Made by a program: the position numbers and the translations under genes
Source: Synechococcus sp. UW140
Lineage (GTDB): Bacteria > Cyanobacteriota > Cyanobacteriia > PCC-6307 > Cyanobiaceae
Reading direction: 5' to 3'
Length of the DNA stretch: 45,246 nucleotides
NCBI GenBank assembly: GCA_945872185.1
Contig: CAMBZX010000004.1
Coordinates: forward strand, 1-45,246
Notes under the pieces: model-generated
Told to the model about the DNA's origin: nothing
Databases searched by the model: none
Seen by the model: the letters and a program-made list of their open reading frames with translations, nothing else
Shown here: positions 8,075 to 14,964 of the stretch, one piece after another
Position numbering within the stretch: the stretch's first letter is position 1
Layout of the letters: each line of letters begins with the position of its first letter

Positions 8075-8890
8075 ATGACTGCCGATCGCCCATCCCTGAA
8101 TCCCCAGACGGTCTCAGCCGCCATGCCCAGCGCTCCCCGCTGCTACCCAATGGCCGCGCTGATCCGTCTCACCTTGATCAGCCTCTATCTGGCCCTGGTG
8201 CTGCCCCTGCCGCTGTTGGCTCCCGGCGCCCTGCGTCCCTGGATGGCATTAGCCGTGCCAGCGGGTCTGGTGCTGGTGCTGGCGATCACAAGTGAGCGGG
8301 TGGAACTGGACGACCAGGGGCTGCGGGTGGGCCATCCCCCCTGGTGCTCCTGGTGCCTGCGCCGCGGCTGGAGCCTGCGCTGGGAGGCCATCAGCGGCCT
8401 CACGCCGGTGGCCACCAGTCAGGGCGGGCGGGTGTTCTATGTGCGCAGCCAGGGCCGTGGCGCTCCCAACCTGGGTTCGCCGCCAACCAGGGCCGATGGG
8501 CAAACGACGGCCAACGCGGTTGATGGGGATGGGGCCGTAATCGGTGATGCCGGGGGCGCCAGCGTTGGCGCTGGCAGTGGCACAGGCAGTGATAGTGGCA
8601 GCAGCACAGGCGCGCCTGGTGACGGTGACGGTGACGGTCGCAGTGGCGGTGGCGGTGGCGGTGGCGGCCGCTCCTACCTGCTGCCGCAGCGGATCGCCGG
8701 TTTCGACGATTTCCTGAGCCGGTTCAGCGCCGCCAGCGGCATCGACACGCGCTCCGTGGGCCGGATCACCCCGCCCTGGACCTACCAGCTCCTGGCCCTG
8801 CTCAGTGGCCTGCTGTTGATCGCTGAAATCGGCATGGTCAGCTTCGGGCCCTTCGGCCTCTGGGTCAGCCCGAACCAGGGTTTGGGCTGA
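8075..8890 (+). CDS. Hypothetical membrane protein with Gly/Ser/Asp-rich insert
   Basis: A 271-residue protein of unknown function. There are two hydrophobic spans near the N-terminus (about 27-48 and 52-71) and one near the C-terminus (about 233-258). Between them lies a soluble part resembling a small PH-like membrane-associated domain ('ERVELDDQGLRVG...W...W..ISGL'). That part is interrupted at about residues 125-205 by a low-complexity stretch of Gly, Ser, Asp and Ala ending in a run of eight glycines. After the insert the fold seems to resume with 'YLLPQRIAGFDDFLSRF'. The insert is encoded by short tandem repeats (8618-8669), so its length probably varies among strains. Start at ATG 8075; a second Met at residue 17 or 26 is possible. 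Confidence 0.7.
   Translation: MTADRPSLNPQTVSAAMPSAPRCYPMAALIRLTLISLYLALVLPLPLLAPGALRPWMALAVPAGLVLVLAITSERVELDDQGLRVGHPPWCSWCLRRGWSLRWEAISGLTPVATSQGGRVFYVRSQGRGAPNLGSPPTRADGQTTANAVDGDGAVIGDAGGASVGAGSGTGSDSGSSTGAPGDGDGDGRSGGGGGGGGRSYLLPQRIAGFDDFLSRFSAASGIDTRSVGRITPPWTYQLLALLSGLLLIAEIGMVSFGPFGLWVSPNQGLG
8618..8669 (+). repeat. In-frame GGTGAC / GGTGGC tandem repeat
   Basis: Inside the hypothetical membrane protein gene, GGTGAC repeats about three times and is followed, after a short gap, by about four GGTGGC-type units. They encode (Gly-Asp) then poly-Gly. All units are multiples of three or six bases, so changes in copy number keep the frame. Confidence 0.75.
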
Positions 8891-9384
8891 CGTTGCGATC
8901 GAAGGGCCCTGGTCGCCAGGGGCCTCGGTCGATCGGACGCTGTTGCGTCAGCGCCATGGCCTAAGCGCCATGGCCACAGCGCCGTTGCCGTCAAGCCGCC
9001 ACCGTGGTGCCGTCGCGGTGGCACCGCTGGCTCAGAGCCGTGCCTTCGCGGCGCCATGGCTCGCCGCCCATCCCCCGGGCCCTGCCCCATCCGCAAAATC
9101 CACCAGCCGCCAGCCGGCGTCACCGACTAGACGCAGCCACGGACCAGCCGGAGCCTGGGACGAGGCTGAGCCTGCATCCACCCGCCCCCCCCTCGGCGAC
9201 GGATCCTTCCCCGGAAGCGGCTGGGTGTTGGGTGCCGCGTGACGCTTCAGGCGCTTGGGCCCGCCTGCCACCCCTGGTGACCCCACGGCTAGGACCCCAC
9301 GGTCGTGACTGATTCCCCCTCCCCGGCCACTCCACGGAGCCGCCAGTGCCCTGTTGTCATAAATTCCGGCGGTGTGGGCCGGCG
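8891..9384. other. Gene-free interval, 494 bases
   Basis: GC-rich stretch with no open frame that reads like a protein; the frames present have random-looking, Pro/Arg/Ala-rich translations. An imperfect hairpin, GGCCCTGG (8905-8912) with CCAGGGGCC (8916-8924), one bulged base, follows the upstream stop codon and could end that transcript. The short motif GCGCCATGG recurs. The promoter of the NUDIX gene must lie at its right end. No RNA gene was recognised. Confidence 0.5.
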
Positions 9385-9798
9385 ATGACGCAGCGATTTC
9401 CCCTGGCCACGGTCGGAGCCCTGGTGACCAACCCGCAGGGGAAGGTGCTGCTCGTGCGCACGTGCAAGTGGCGGGGCAGCTGGGGGGTGCCTGGCGGCAA
9501 GGTGGAGTGGGGCGAAACGCTGGAGGCCGCCCTGTTGCGCGAGTTCCGCGAAGAGGTGGGCCTCGAGCTCAGCCAGGTGCAGTTCGCCCTGCTGCAGGAG
9601 GCCGTGACCGATCCCCAGTTCCATCGGAGCGCCCATTTTGTCCTGATCAATTACTTCGCCTCCAGTTCCTGCAGCGCGGTCACACCCAATCACGAGATTG
9701 AAGCCTGGCTCTGGTTGACGCCGGCAGAGGCCCTTCTCCTGCCGCTCAACAGCTTCACCAGGGTGCTGGTGCGTCTCTACATCGACCAGGGCAGATAG
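9385..9798 (+). CDS. NUDIX hydrolase
   Basis: A 137-residue single-domain NUDIX protein. The NUDIX box GX5EX7REUXEEXGU is complete at residues 38-60: Gly38, Glu44, Arg52-Glu53, Glu56-Glu57, Gly59. The N-terminal 'VGALVTNPQGKVLLVRT' is the usual first strand pair. Family members hydrolyse nucleoside diphosphates linked to another group (ADP-ribose, dNTPs, sugar nucleotides or dihydroneopterin triphosphate). The exact substrate is not readable here. It is convergent with the pterin operon at 9.9 kb; a dihydroneopterin triphosphate pyrophosphatase role would suit that neighbour but is only a guess. The ATG at 9385 was preferred over an upstream ATG at 9346, whose extra residues are not family-like. 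Confidence 0.88.
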   Translation: MTQRFPLATVGALVTNPQGKVLLVRTCKWRGSWGVPGGKVEWGETLEAALLREFREEVGLELSQVQFALLQEAVTDPQFHRSAHFVLINYFASSSCSAVTPNHEIEAWLWLTPAEALLLPLNSFTRVLVRLYIDQGR

Positions 9799-9851
9799 AC
9801 GAGCGCTCGAACGCCGGCCTTTTCTCTGCGCCACGTGGCCAGCCTGGGCAG

Positions 9852-9902
9852 ATCAAATCAAATCAAATCAATCAAATCAAGCAAATCCCATCAAATCAAA
9901 TA
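9852..9902. repeat. ATCAA microsatellite at the end of the SDR gene
   Basis: Five-base repeat: four ATCAA units, one TCAA, one ATCAA, a 9-base break (GCAAATCCC), then ATCAA ATCAA AT. The last units form the stop codon and final codons of the minus-strand SDR gene. The array lies between two convergent genes. A five-base unit shifts frame when it slips, so it can alter the end of the SDR protein. Confidence 0.85.
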
Positions 9903-10625
9903 GCCGCCTGACACCTTGATGTTGGTGCCGGTGATGTAAGCACTGGCCGGATCGGCCAGGAACAGCACCGCCCGGGCCACCTCCTCGGGGCGGCCGAAGC
10001 GGCCGGCCGGGATCCGCTCCAGGGGCGGCTTGCGTTCGGAGTTGTCCAGGGTGCCGGGGGAGACGCCATTGACCGTGATGCCATGGGGCGCCTCGGTCAC
10101 CGCCAGGGTGCGGGTGAGCATCAGCACGCCGGTCTTGCCGATCTTGTAGGGGGTGAGTGCCGGTACCGCGCGCATGGAATCGGCATCCACGTCGATCAGG
10201 TTGACGATGCGACCGAAGCCCTGGCGCCGCATCATCGGCAGGGCCGCCTGGCAGGCGTGATAGGTGATGTGCAGGGTTTCCTCGACGCCGCTGTGCCACT
10301 CGGCCACGCTCGTCGCCTCCAGGCGCTTCCAGAGGATGCCGCAGGCGTTGTTCACCAGGATGTGCAAGCCGCCGAGGCTCTCGGCCGCCTGGCGGAAGGC
10401 CACCTCGGTGGCGGCGGCATCGCGGAGGTCCACCGCGATCGCCAGGGCGCGGCGGCCCAGCCCTTCCACCGCCGCCACCAGCTGCCGGGCCTCAGCCCCA
10501 CTCTGGTGGTGATGGATCACCAGATCGGCCCCCGCCTCGGCCAGGGCCAGGGCGATGCTGCGGCCGGTGCGCCTGGCGGCCCCGGTCACCAGGGCCACCC
10601 GACCGTGCAAGGGCAGGGTGCTCAT
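9891..10625 (-). CDS. Pteridine-reductase-like short-chain dehydrogenase
   Basis: A 244-residue SDR. The cofactor motif is TGAARRTG at residues 14-21, fitting TGX3RXG. That signature marks pteridine reductase PTR1/FolM-type enzymes, whose Arg contacts NADPH and pterin; ordinary SDRs have TGxxxGIG. The following 'RSIALALAEAGADLVIHHH' also resembles PTR1. The catalytic Tyr160-x3-Lys164 is present ('YKIGK'), and 'NNACGIL' holds the structural Asn. The position usually Ser/Asp lies near Asp145-Ser150. I infer NADPH reduction of a dihydropterin. It is the last gene of the operon and its start overlaps the FolP-like stop by four bases. The ATG at 10625 gives the normal SDR N-terminus. Its 3' end runs into the ATCAA repeat. 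Confidence 0.85.
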   Translation of the reverse strand: MSTLPLHGRVALVTGAARRTGRSIALALAEAGADLVIHHHQSGAEARQLVAAVEGLGRRALAIAVDLRDAAATEVAFRQAAESLGGLHILVNNACGILWKRLEATSVAEWHSGVEETLHITYHACQAALPMMRRQGFGRIVNLIDVDADSMRAVPALTPYKIGKTGVLMLTRTLAVTEAPHGITVNGVSPGTLDNSERKPPLERIPAGRFGRPEEVARAVLFLADPASAYITGTNIKVSGGYLI

Positions 10626-11401
10626 GGGGTCTCGCTCGTGTTTGCCGCCAGCAGGGCTTGGAGCATGTCCGGGTGGTGGGTGCGGATGATGTCGGCCCCG
10701 GCGAAGAGCACATTGGAGGCAAACAGAATGCGGGCCAGGCGCTCGGGCTTGCGGGCGGCGTAGAGCAGGATCGGGCAATCGAGCACCCGCAGCCGCTCCA
10801 GGTTCCAGAGCACGCTGTTCTGCAACTGAATCTTGCCGTAGTCGTCGGTGGCGGGGTGGATGATGCCGAGATTGGGATCAATGATCACCTCACGCACCCC
10901 GCAGGCGCGGGCCTGCTCCACCCGGGGTCCGAGGTGGTCGAGCAGGGCCTGCAGTCCGTAGGGCACCGGTTCGGCGTCTCGCATGCGATAGGCATCGCCA
11001 TAGGGCATGTAGGTGAGGATCAGGGGTGCACCAGCCGCGGCGACGGCCTCCAGCGCTTCCGGGCCGATCATGGCGCCGGTGAAATTGATGTCGGTGGCCC
11101 CCGCCGCCAGGGCGACCTGCACGGTGGCGGAACTCCAGGTGTCCACCGAAACCCGGTAGCCCTCCTGGCGCAGGCGTCGCAGCGCTGGCAGCAAACGCCG
11201 CTGTTCCTCGTGGTCGTCGATCATCGCGGCGGTGGGGGTGATCGAGCGGGCCCCCAGATCGAGGCTGGCGCAGCCGTGGGCCTGGAGCCAGGCGGCCCGC
11301 TCCAGCAGCTGCGCGGTGCTCGATACCACCGAATCGCTCACCATCGATTCGGGCGAGAGGTTGATGACTCCCAGCAGGAGGCGGGGGCGGGATTGGGCCA
11401 T
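10622..11401 (-). CDS. Dihydropteroate-synthase-like pterin-binding protein (FolP2-like)
   Basis: A 259-residue TIM-barrel protein of the dihydropteroate synthase family with altered motifs. Residues for pterin recognition seem kept: Asn14 ('GVINLSPES'), Asp87 ('SVDT'), Asn106 ('INFTGA') and Asp175 ('IIDPNLGI'). Elements for pABA and pyrophosphate change: the GFGK loop becomes 'GIIHPATDD', G-SRK becomes 'AARK', and R-HDV becomes 'RTHH'. This resembles non-canonical FolP paralogues such as mycobacterial FolP2, which is not a working DHPS. It lies between a GT81 gene and an SDR. The gap to the GT stop is 17 bases and its stop overlaps the SDR start. Whether it makes dihydropteroate or handles another pterin is open. 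A true folP probably lies elsewhere. Confidence 0.8.
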   Translation of the reverse strand: MAQSRPRLLLGVINLSPESMVSDSVVSSTAQLLERAAWLQAHGCASLDLGARSITPTAAMIDDHEEQRRLLPALRRLRQEGYRVSVDTWSSATVQVALAAGATDINFTGAMIGPEALEAVAAAGAPLILTYMPYGDAYRMRDAEPVPYGLQALLDHLGPRVEQARACGVREVIIDPNLGIIHPATDDYGKIQLQNSVLWNLERLRVLDCPILLYAARKPERLARILFASNVLFAGADIIRTHHPDMLQALLAANTSETP

Positions 11402-11418
11402 GGGGAAGCGCAGGGGGA

Positions 11419-12651
11419 TCAGAACGGGCGATGGTCGGCGGTGTCCGCCCGCACCGCCGCCTGCAGCCGGGCCAGGGCCTGGGGCTGCAGACGGCCCACC
11501 TCGTCCCAGGTGGCGGTGAGGGGATGGTGGTGATCGTCCTGCACGAAGCTCCGCCCCGCCTCGAACAGACAGGTGCTGAAGAACGCCAGCGCCCGATCTT
11601 CCGTGCCGCGATCAAGGCGCAGGCCGTTGATGGCGGCATCGTCGGCATAGGACTCGATCAGATCCAGCGCGATGCGTTGATAGGCCGTCACCAGGGTGCG
11701 CACCAACCCCAGGTCCAGCACCTGGCCCTGGCCGGCCAGGCCGCGGAACAGGCTCTGGGCGATGTCGCGACTCATCCGGCCCAGGCCGGTGCGGCCATCC
11801 CCCTGGCAGAGGTCGAAGCGTTGGTGCTTGTGGTCGTAGGCATCAGCGATGTCCACCTGACAGATCTGGCGGGTGGAGTGGTCGCGGAACACCTCCGTCA
11901 GCACTCCGATCTCCAGACCCCAGTCGCAGGGCAGATGCAGACGGCGGGCCGCACCCACCCGCAGGGCGCACTCGCCGGCCAGGGGGTAGCGGAAGCTGTC
12001 GAGAAAGTCCAGATAGCGGCTGGCGGGCAGGCAGCGTTTCAGCGCCCGCAGCAGGGGGGTGACGAACAGCCGGCTGACGCGCCCGTAGATCATGCCGTCG
12101 CTGATGCGCGGGTAGAAGGCCTTGGCGAAGACATAGCCACAGTCGGGACGGAGCAGCGGATAGACCAGTCGCGCCAGCATCGGCGATCCGAAGCTCACCA
12201 CATCGCAGTCGTGCAGGGCCACCACCTCGGCCAGGCCGTGGGCCTGCATCAGGCCGAGGCAGAGCCAGATGTTGTGTCCCTTGCCCCGTTCGCGTGGCGC
12301 CAGCCCCAGCTCGCCCAGCTCCGCCACCAGGGCCCCGATCCGGGGACCGTCGTTCCAGATCACATGGTGGCGCTGGGGCAGCGACGCGAACAGGGCGAGG
12401 GCCTGGCGGTAGTCGGCGGCATCCGCCTGGTCGAGGCCAATCACGATCTCAGCCAGCCAGGGGATGGTGGCGAGTTGACGCACCATCGGCCCCAGGGCCG
12501 GCCCCTGCAGTTCGCTGGACAGACAGGGCAACACCAGGGTGATCGGCGTGCGGCGGGCCAGCTGGGCCACCTCCGCCTCCAGATCGGCCGCGCGGCGCTC
12601 CCCCAGCGCGTGCAGGGTGGTGACGATGCCGTTCTGGAAAAAGTCGCTCAT
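11419..12651 (-). CDS. Glucosyl-3-phosphoglycerate-synthase-like glycosyltransferase (GT81)
   Basis: A 410-residue GT-A glycosyltransferase that resembles GpgS of cyanobacteria and mycobacteria. Seen: 'ITLVLPCLSSEL' as the first nucleotide strand (residues 37-48), 'GKGHN' at 123-127, the metal/nucleotide DxD as 'HDCDVVSFG' (Asp148, Asp150), and 'DWGLEIGVLTEVF' with 'QVDIADAYDHKHQ', both typical of GT81. GpgS moves glucose from a nucleotide sugar to 3-phosphoglycerate, giving glucosyl-3-phosphoglycerate, the precursor of the compatible solute glucosylglycerate. The next gene upstream encodes a matching phosphatase and overlaps it by four bases (ATGA). Its place inside a pterin operon is unusual and leaves the acceptor open. 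Confidence 0.82.
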   Translation of the reverse strand: MSDFFQNGIVTTLHALGERRAADLEAEVAQLARRTPITLVLPCLSSELQGPALGPMVRQLATIPWLAEIVIGLDQADAADYRQALALFASLPQRHHVIWNDGPRIGALVAELGELGLAPRERGKGHNIWLCLGLMQAHGLAEVVALHDCDVVSFGSPMLARLVYPLLRPDCGYVFAKAFYPRISDGMIYGRVSRLFVTPLLRALKRCLPASRYLDFLDSFRYPLAGECALRVGAARRLHLPCDWGLEIGVLTEVFRDHSTRQICQVDIADAYDHKHQRFDLCQGDGRTGLGRMSRDIAQSLFRGLAGQGQVLDLGLVRTLVTAYQRIALDLIESYADDAAINGLRLDRGTEDRALAFFSTCLFEAGRSFVQDDHHHPLTATWDEVGRLQPQALARLQAAVRADTADHRPF

Positions 12652-13568
12652 CGGGTTTCGGCACCAGCCCAGGCCCCGACCGCGCTCAAAGCCGCCTGCA
12701 CAGCCTCCAGCCAGGGCCCGGGGCCACCGGCGATCACCTGCCGCTCAAGGCGGCGTGGAGCCTGGAACGTCGCCGTAGGCGCCGCGTCAGCCCCCAGCAC
12801 CGAGGGGGCCAGGCTCAGGGGCCTGCAGTCAGCGGGGTGAAACACGAGAGCTACAGCGGCGCTCTCCAGCAGGCTGCGGTCGTTCTCGCTGTCGCCGCAG
12901 GCCAGCAGCTGCAACGAAGCCGGCGCGCCGCCCTGCCAGGCCAGCAGCTGGACCAGGGCCTCCCCCTTGTCGAACGGGGGGGCGACGTGAACCAACCGCC
13001 CGCCGCTCACCGCCCGCAGGCCCTCCCCGGCCAGCTGCTGCTGGAACGGTTCCAGGCTGTCGTCCGCATGCCAGACCAGGGGCAGCGAGGCCAGGCGTTG
13101 CAGCGCCAGACGCGCCAGCTGTGGCTCCAGGCCGAGCCACTGGTGGATCGCGTCGAAACTCAGTTCCTCCAGCAGCGAAAACCGCAGTCCACCGTCCCGG
13201 CGCAGCCTCAGCAGCAATACCCGCAGCCAGGCCGGATCAGCACCGCGTACAAAGGCGCCGTAGGCGCCCAGCACCAGCTTCGGCTCGCCGGCCCTGGCCG
13301 TGGGCCAGCAGGCCAGGGGCCAGCCGATGCCGCAGCCGTTCTCAAACAAAAAGGGCTGGGGCGGCAAGTCCGCCAGGGTCTGAAAGGCCACCATTTCGGC
13401 GAAGGTCTTGCTGGAGGCCAGCAGGGTGGGGATGCCGCGTTGGTGCAGCTGGCGCAGGCAGTGGCCGGCCAGCAGGGTCTCGCCCCCGTGCTCCAGCAGG
13501 GTGTGGTCCACATCACTCACCACGCGCCAGCCCGCTCCGCTGGGCCGCTGCGCTGGCGCGCTCCCCAT
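12648..13568 (-). CDS. Mannosyl/glucosyl-3-phosphoglycerate-phosphatase-like HAD hydrolase
   Basis: A 306-residue HAD phosphatase of the MPGP branch. Motif I is 'SDVDHTLL' with Asp19 and Asp21, motif II 'LASSK' lies near residues 50-54, and the C-terminal motif IV is 'GDSENDRSLL' near residue 228. 'ENGCGIG' near 77 is typical of MPGP/SPP-like caps. In Synechococcus PCC 7002 an MPGP-family phosphatase acts as GpgP and removes phosphate from glucosyl-3-phosphoglycerate. It overlaps folK upstream (ATGA) and the GT81 gene downstream, so all three are translationally coupled. Assignment as GpgP is inference from the pair. Confidence 0.82.
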   Translation of the reverse strand: MGSAPAQRPSGAGWRVVSDVDHTLLEHGGETLLAGHCLRQLHQRGIPTLLASSKTFAEMVAFQTLADLPPQPFLFENGCGIGWPLACWPTARAGEPKLVLGAYGAFVRGADPAWLRVLLLRLRRDGGLRFSLLEELSFDAIHQWLGLEPQLARLALQRLASLPLVWHADDSLEPFQQQLAGEGLRAVSGGRLVHVAPPFDKGEALVQLLAWQGGAPASLQLLACGDSENDRSLLESAAVALVFHPADCRPLSLAPSVLGADAAPTATFQAPRRLERQVIAGGPGPWLEAVQAALSAVGAWAGAETR

Positions 13569-14080
13569 CAGGAGCCCTCCACCAGCCGTTCCACACCACC
13601 CGGATCGGTAAGCGCGGCCGCCAGCGCATGCACCGAGCGGCCGGAGCGCGGATCGATCCAGGCCGGGGCAATCTCCGCCAGCGGCAGCAACACAAAGCCC
13701 CGCTCCGCCATGCGGGGATGGGGAATCTGCAGGCGCTCGCTGTCCAGAAGCAGCTGGCCGTAGAAGATGAGGTCGAGATCGAGGGTGCGAGGCCCCCAGC
13801 GCTCGGCCCGGACGCGCCCGTAGCGTTGCTCCGTCGCCAGCAACAGATCGAGCAGGGCCTCCGGCGGCAGGCTGACCTCCAGCACGGCGCAGCCATTGAG
13901 ATAATCCGGCTGCACTGGGCCGATCGGGGCGCTGCGATACCAGCTGGAGCGCGCCAGCACACGCACACCGGCGCTCTGATCCAGGGCTGCGAGGGCCCCT
14001 TCGAGGCTGGCGCGGCTGGCGCCCAGGTTGCTGCCAAGGGCAATGGCGGCCTGCTGGAGCGGTTCTGGAGGTAACTGCAT
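13568..14080 (-). CDS. folK: 6-hydroxymethyl-7,8-dihydropterin pyrophosphokinase
   Basis: A 170-residue HPPK. It transfers pyrophosphate from ATP to 6-hydroxymethyl-7,8-dihydropterin in folate synthesis. Diagnostic motifs are 'ALGSNLGAS' near residue 14, 'SSWYRSAPIGPVQPDYLNG' near 45-63 (pterin pocket), and 'RWGPRTLDLDLIFYG', the HPPK signature with the paired Mg-binding aspartates, near 95-109, followed by 'IPHPRMAERGFVLLPLAEI'. The length is normal. It starts 15 bases after the folB stop, and its stop overlaps the phosphatase start. Confidence 0.96.
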   Translation of the reverse strand: MQLPPEPLQQAAIALGSNLGASRASLEGALAALDQSAGVRVLARSSWYRSAPIGPVQPDYLNGCAVLEVSLPPEALLDLLLATEQRYGRVRAERWGPRTLDLDLIFYGQLLLDSERLQIPHPRMAERGFVLLPLAEIAPAWIDPRSGRSVHALAAALTDPGGVERLVEGS

Positions 14081-14095
14081 GGCGTTGGCGGAGGG

Positions 14096-14503
14096 TCAGC
14101 AGGATTCGCCCTTGGAGCGGGTCATGGCGATGGCGATGCGGCCCTGGAAGCGGGGAATGGGGGGAGACACCTTCACCAGGCGCGCCTGCACTTTGCGCAC
14201 CGGCGCAAAGGCGAGCACCGCCTCGATGATCACCGAATTGAGCCGTTCAATCGTTTTGAATCGCGAGGTCTCCAGCAGGGTGGTGACCCGGTCGACCACG
14301 TCGGCGTAGTTGAGGGTGTGTTCCAGCTGGTCGTCGGCGCCGGTGAGCGCAAGATTCATCCAGATGGTGAGGTCGAGCTCAAACCACTGGCCCAGGACCC
14401 GCTCTTCCGGGAAATAGCCGGTGTAGCCGTAGCAGCGAATCCCCGTGATTTCGATCGCATCCAGCGGAGCGCCTTGGCTGTCCATGATCGGAATCGAATC
14501 CAT
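14096..14503 (-). CDS. folB: Dihydroneopterin aldolase
   Basis: A 135-residue DHNA of the tunnelling fold. It splits 7,8-dihydroneopterin into 6-hydroxymethyl-dihydropterin and glycolaldehyde, the substrate for FolK. 'GIRCYGYTGYFPEE' carries the family Glu, 'QWFELDLTI' is the first long strand, 'LNYADVVDRV' and 'KTIERLNSVI' match the binding and catalytic regions. I took the ATG at 14503; the open frame extends to 14614 but those residues are not family-like, and a Met seven residues later is also possible. It is the first gene of the six-gene operon. Confidence 0.92.
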   Translation of the reverse strand: MDSIPIMDSQGAPLDAIEITGIRCYGYTGYFPEERVLGQWFELDLTIWMNLALTGADDQLEHTLNYADVVDRVTTLLETSRFKTIERLNSVIIEAVLAFAPVRKVQARLVKVSPPIPRFQGRIAIAMTRSKGESC

Positions 14504-14964
14504 CGGGGTGCTGGTGTCCCAGTCGGTGCGTGACGGGAAGAACCTTGGCCGAACCAAGTCCCATGACGCTGCCCGGGACGCAAGGTCCAAGGGCTGGGCT
14601 GGGAAGCCCGGCATGACCAGGGTGTTCAGCCGGGATCGTACTGGCGACGCAGCCCAGCCAGGGGAAGCTGGCTCTGCGACAACCCACGCGGCCCACAGGC
14701 CGCCCCCCGAGACTCAGACCCGGGATCGGACAGGGACGTCAAGCTTTAAAAATGCGGTCGAGCATCCTGAGGTTGAGCGCTGAAGACTGAGCCTTGAAGA
14801 CAGAGCCTTGGAGACTGAAAGCCACGCTGTAAGGTCGACGGCAGTCCAGCCACGAACAGGTGGTCTGTGCGCATGCTCCTGGCAGCGAGCTACGGCGACT
14901 CCAACAAGACAGCAGTCGGCCACAGGCTTGCAGTGGATCGCGCCCCCCACCCGGCCCGGCAGCG
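14504..14964. other. Divergent intergenic region, folB / exporter operon
   Basis: 461 bases separate the folB start from the start of the TolC-like gene. Promoters for both operons should be here. The left part is GC-rich with no convincing gene. The right part holds an AT-rich patch (AGCTTTAAAAATGCGG around 14741-14756) and then a 14-bp direct repeat. No leader-peptide gene for the exporter was found in any frame. Confidence 0.5.
14781..14822. repeat. Three 14-bp direct repeats upstream of the exporter operon
   Basis: TGAAGACTGAGCCT (14781-14794), TGAAGACAGAGCCT (14795-14808) and a weaker TGGAGACTGAAAGC (14809-14822) lie head to tail. A more degenerate copy may precede them at 14768-14780. 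The array ends 142 bases before the ATG of the TolC-like gene, a suitable place for a regulator to bind. That role is inference. Confidence 0.7.

Noticed and set aside
8891-9384. Frames of about 100 codons in the gap before the NUDIX gene
   Set aside because: Overlapping frames on both strands all look equally random and none has a ribosome site or recognisable fold.
11431-12840. A 469-codon plus-strand frame opposite the GT81 gene
   Set aside because: Gln/Ala/Gly-rich shadow with no domain; the minus strand gives a clear glycosyltransferase with coupled neighbours.
14445-14783. Candidate small ORF upstream of the exporter that might encode its peptide substrate
   Set aside because: It runs antisense into folB, has no leader motif and no double glycine, and its composition is random-looking.
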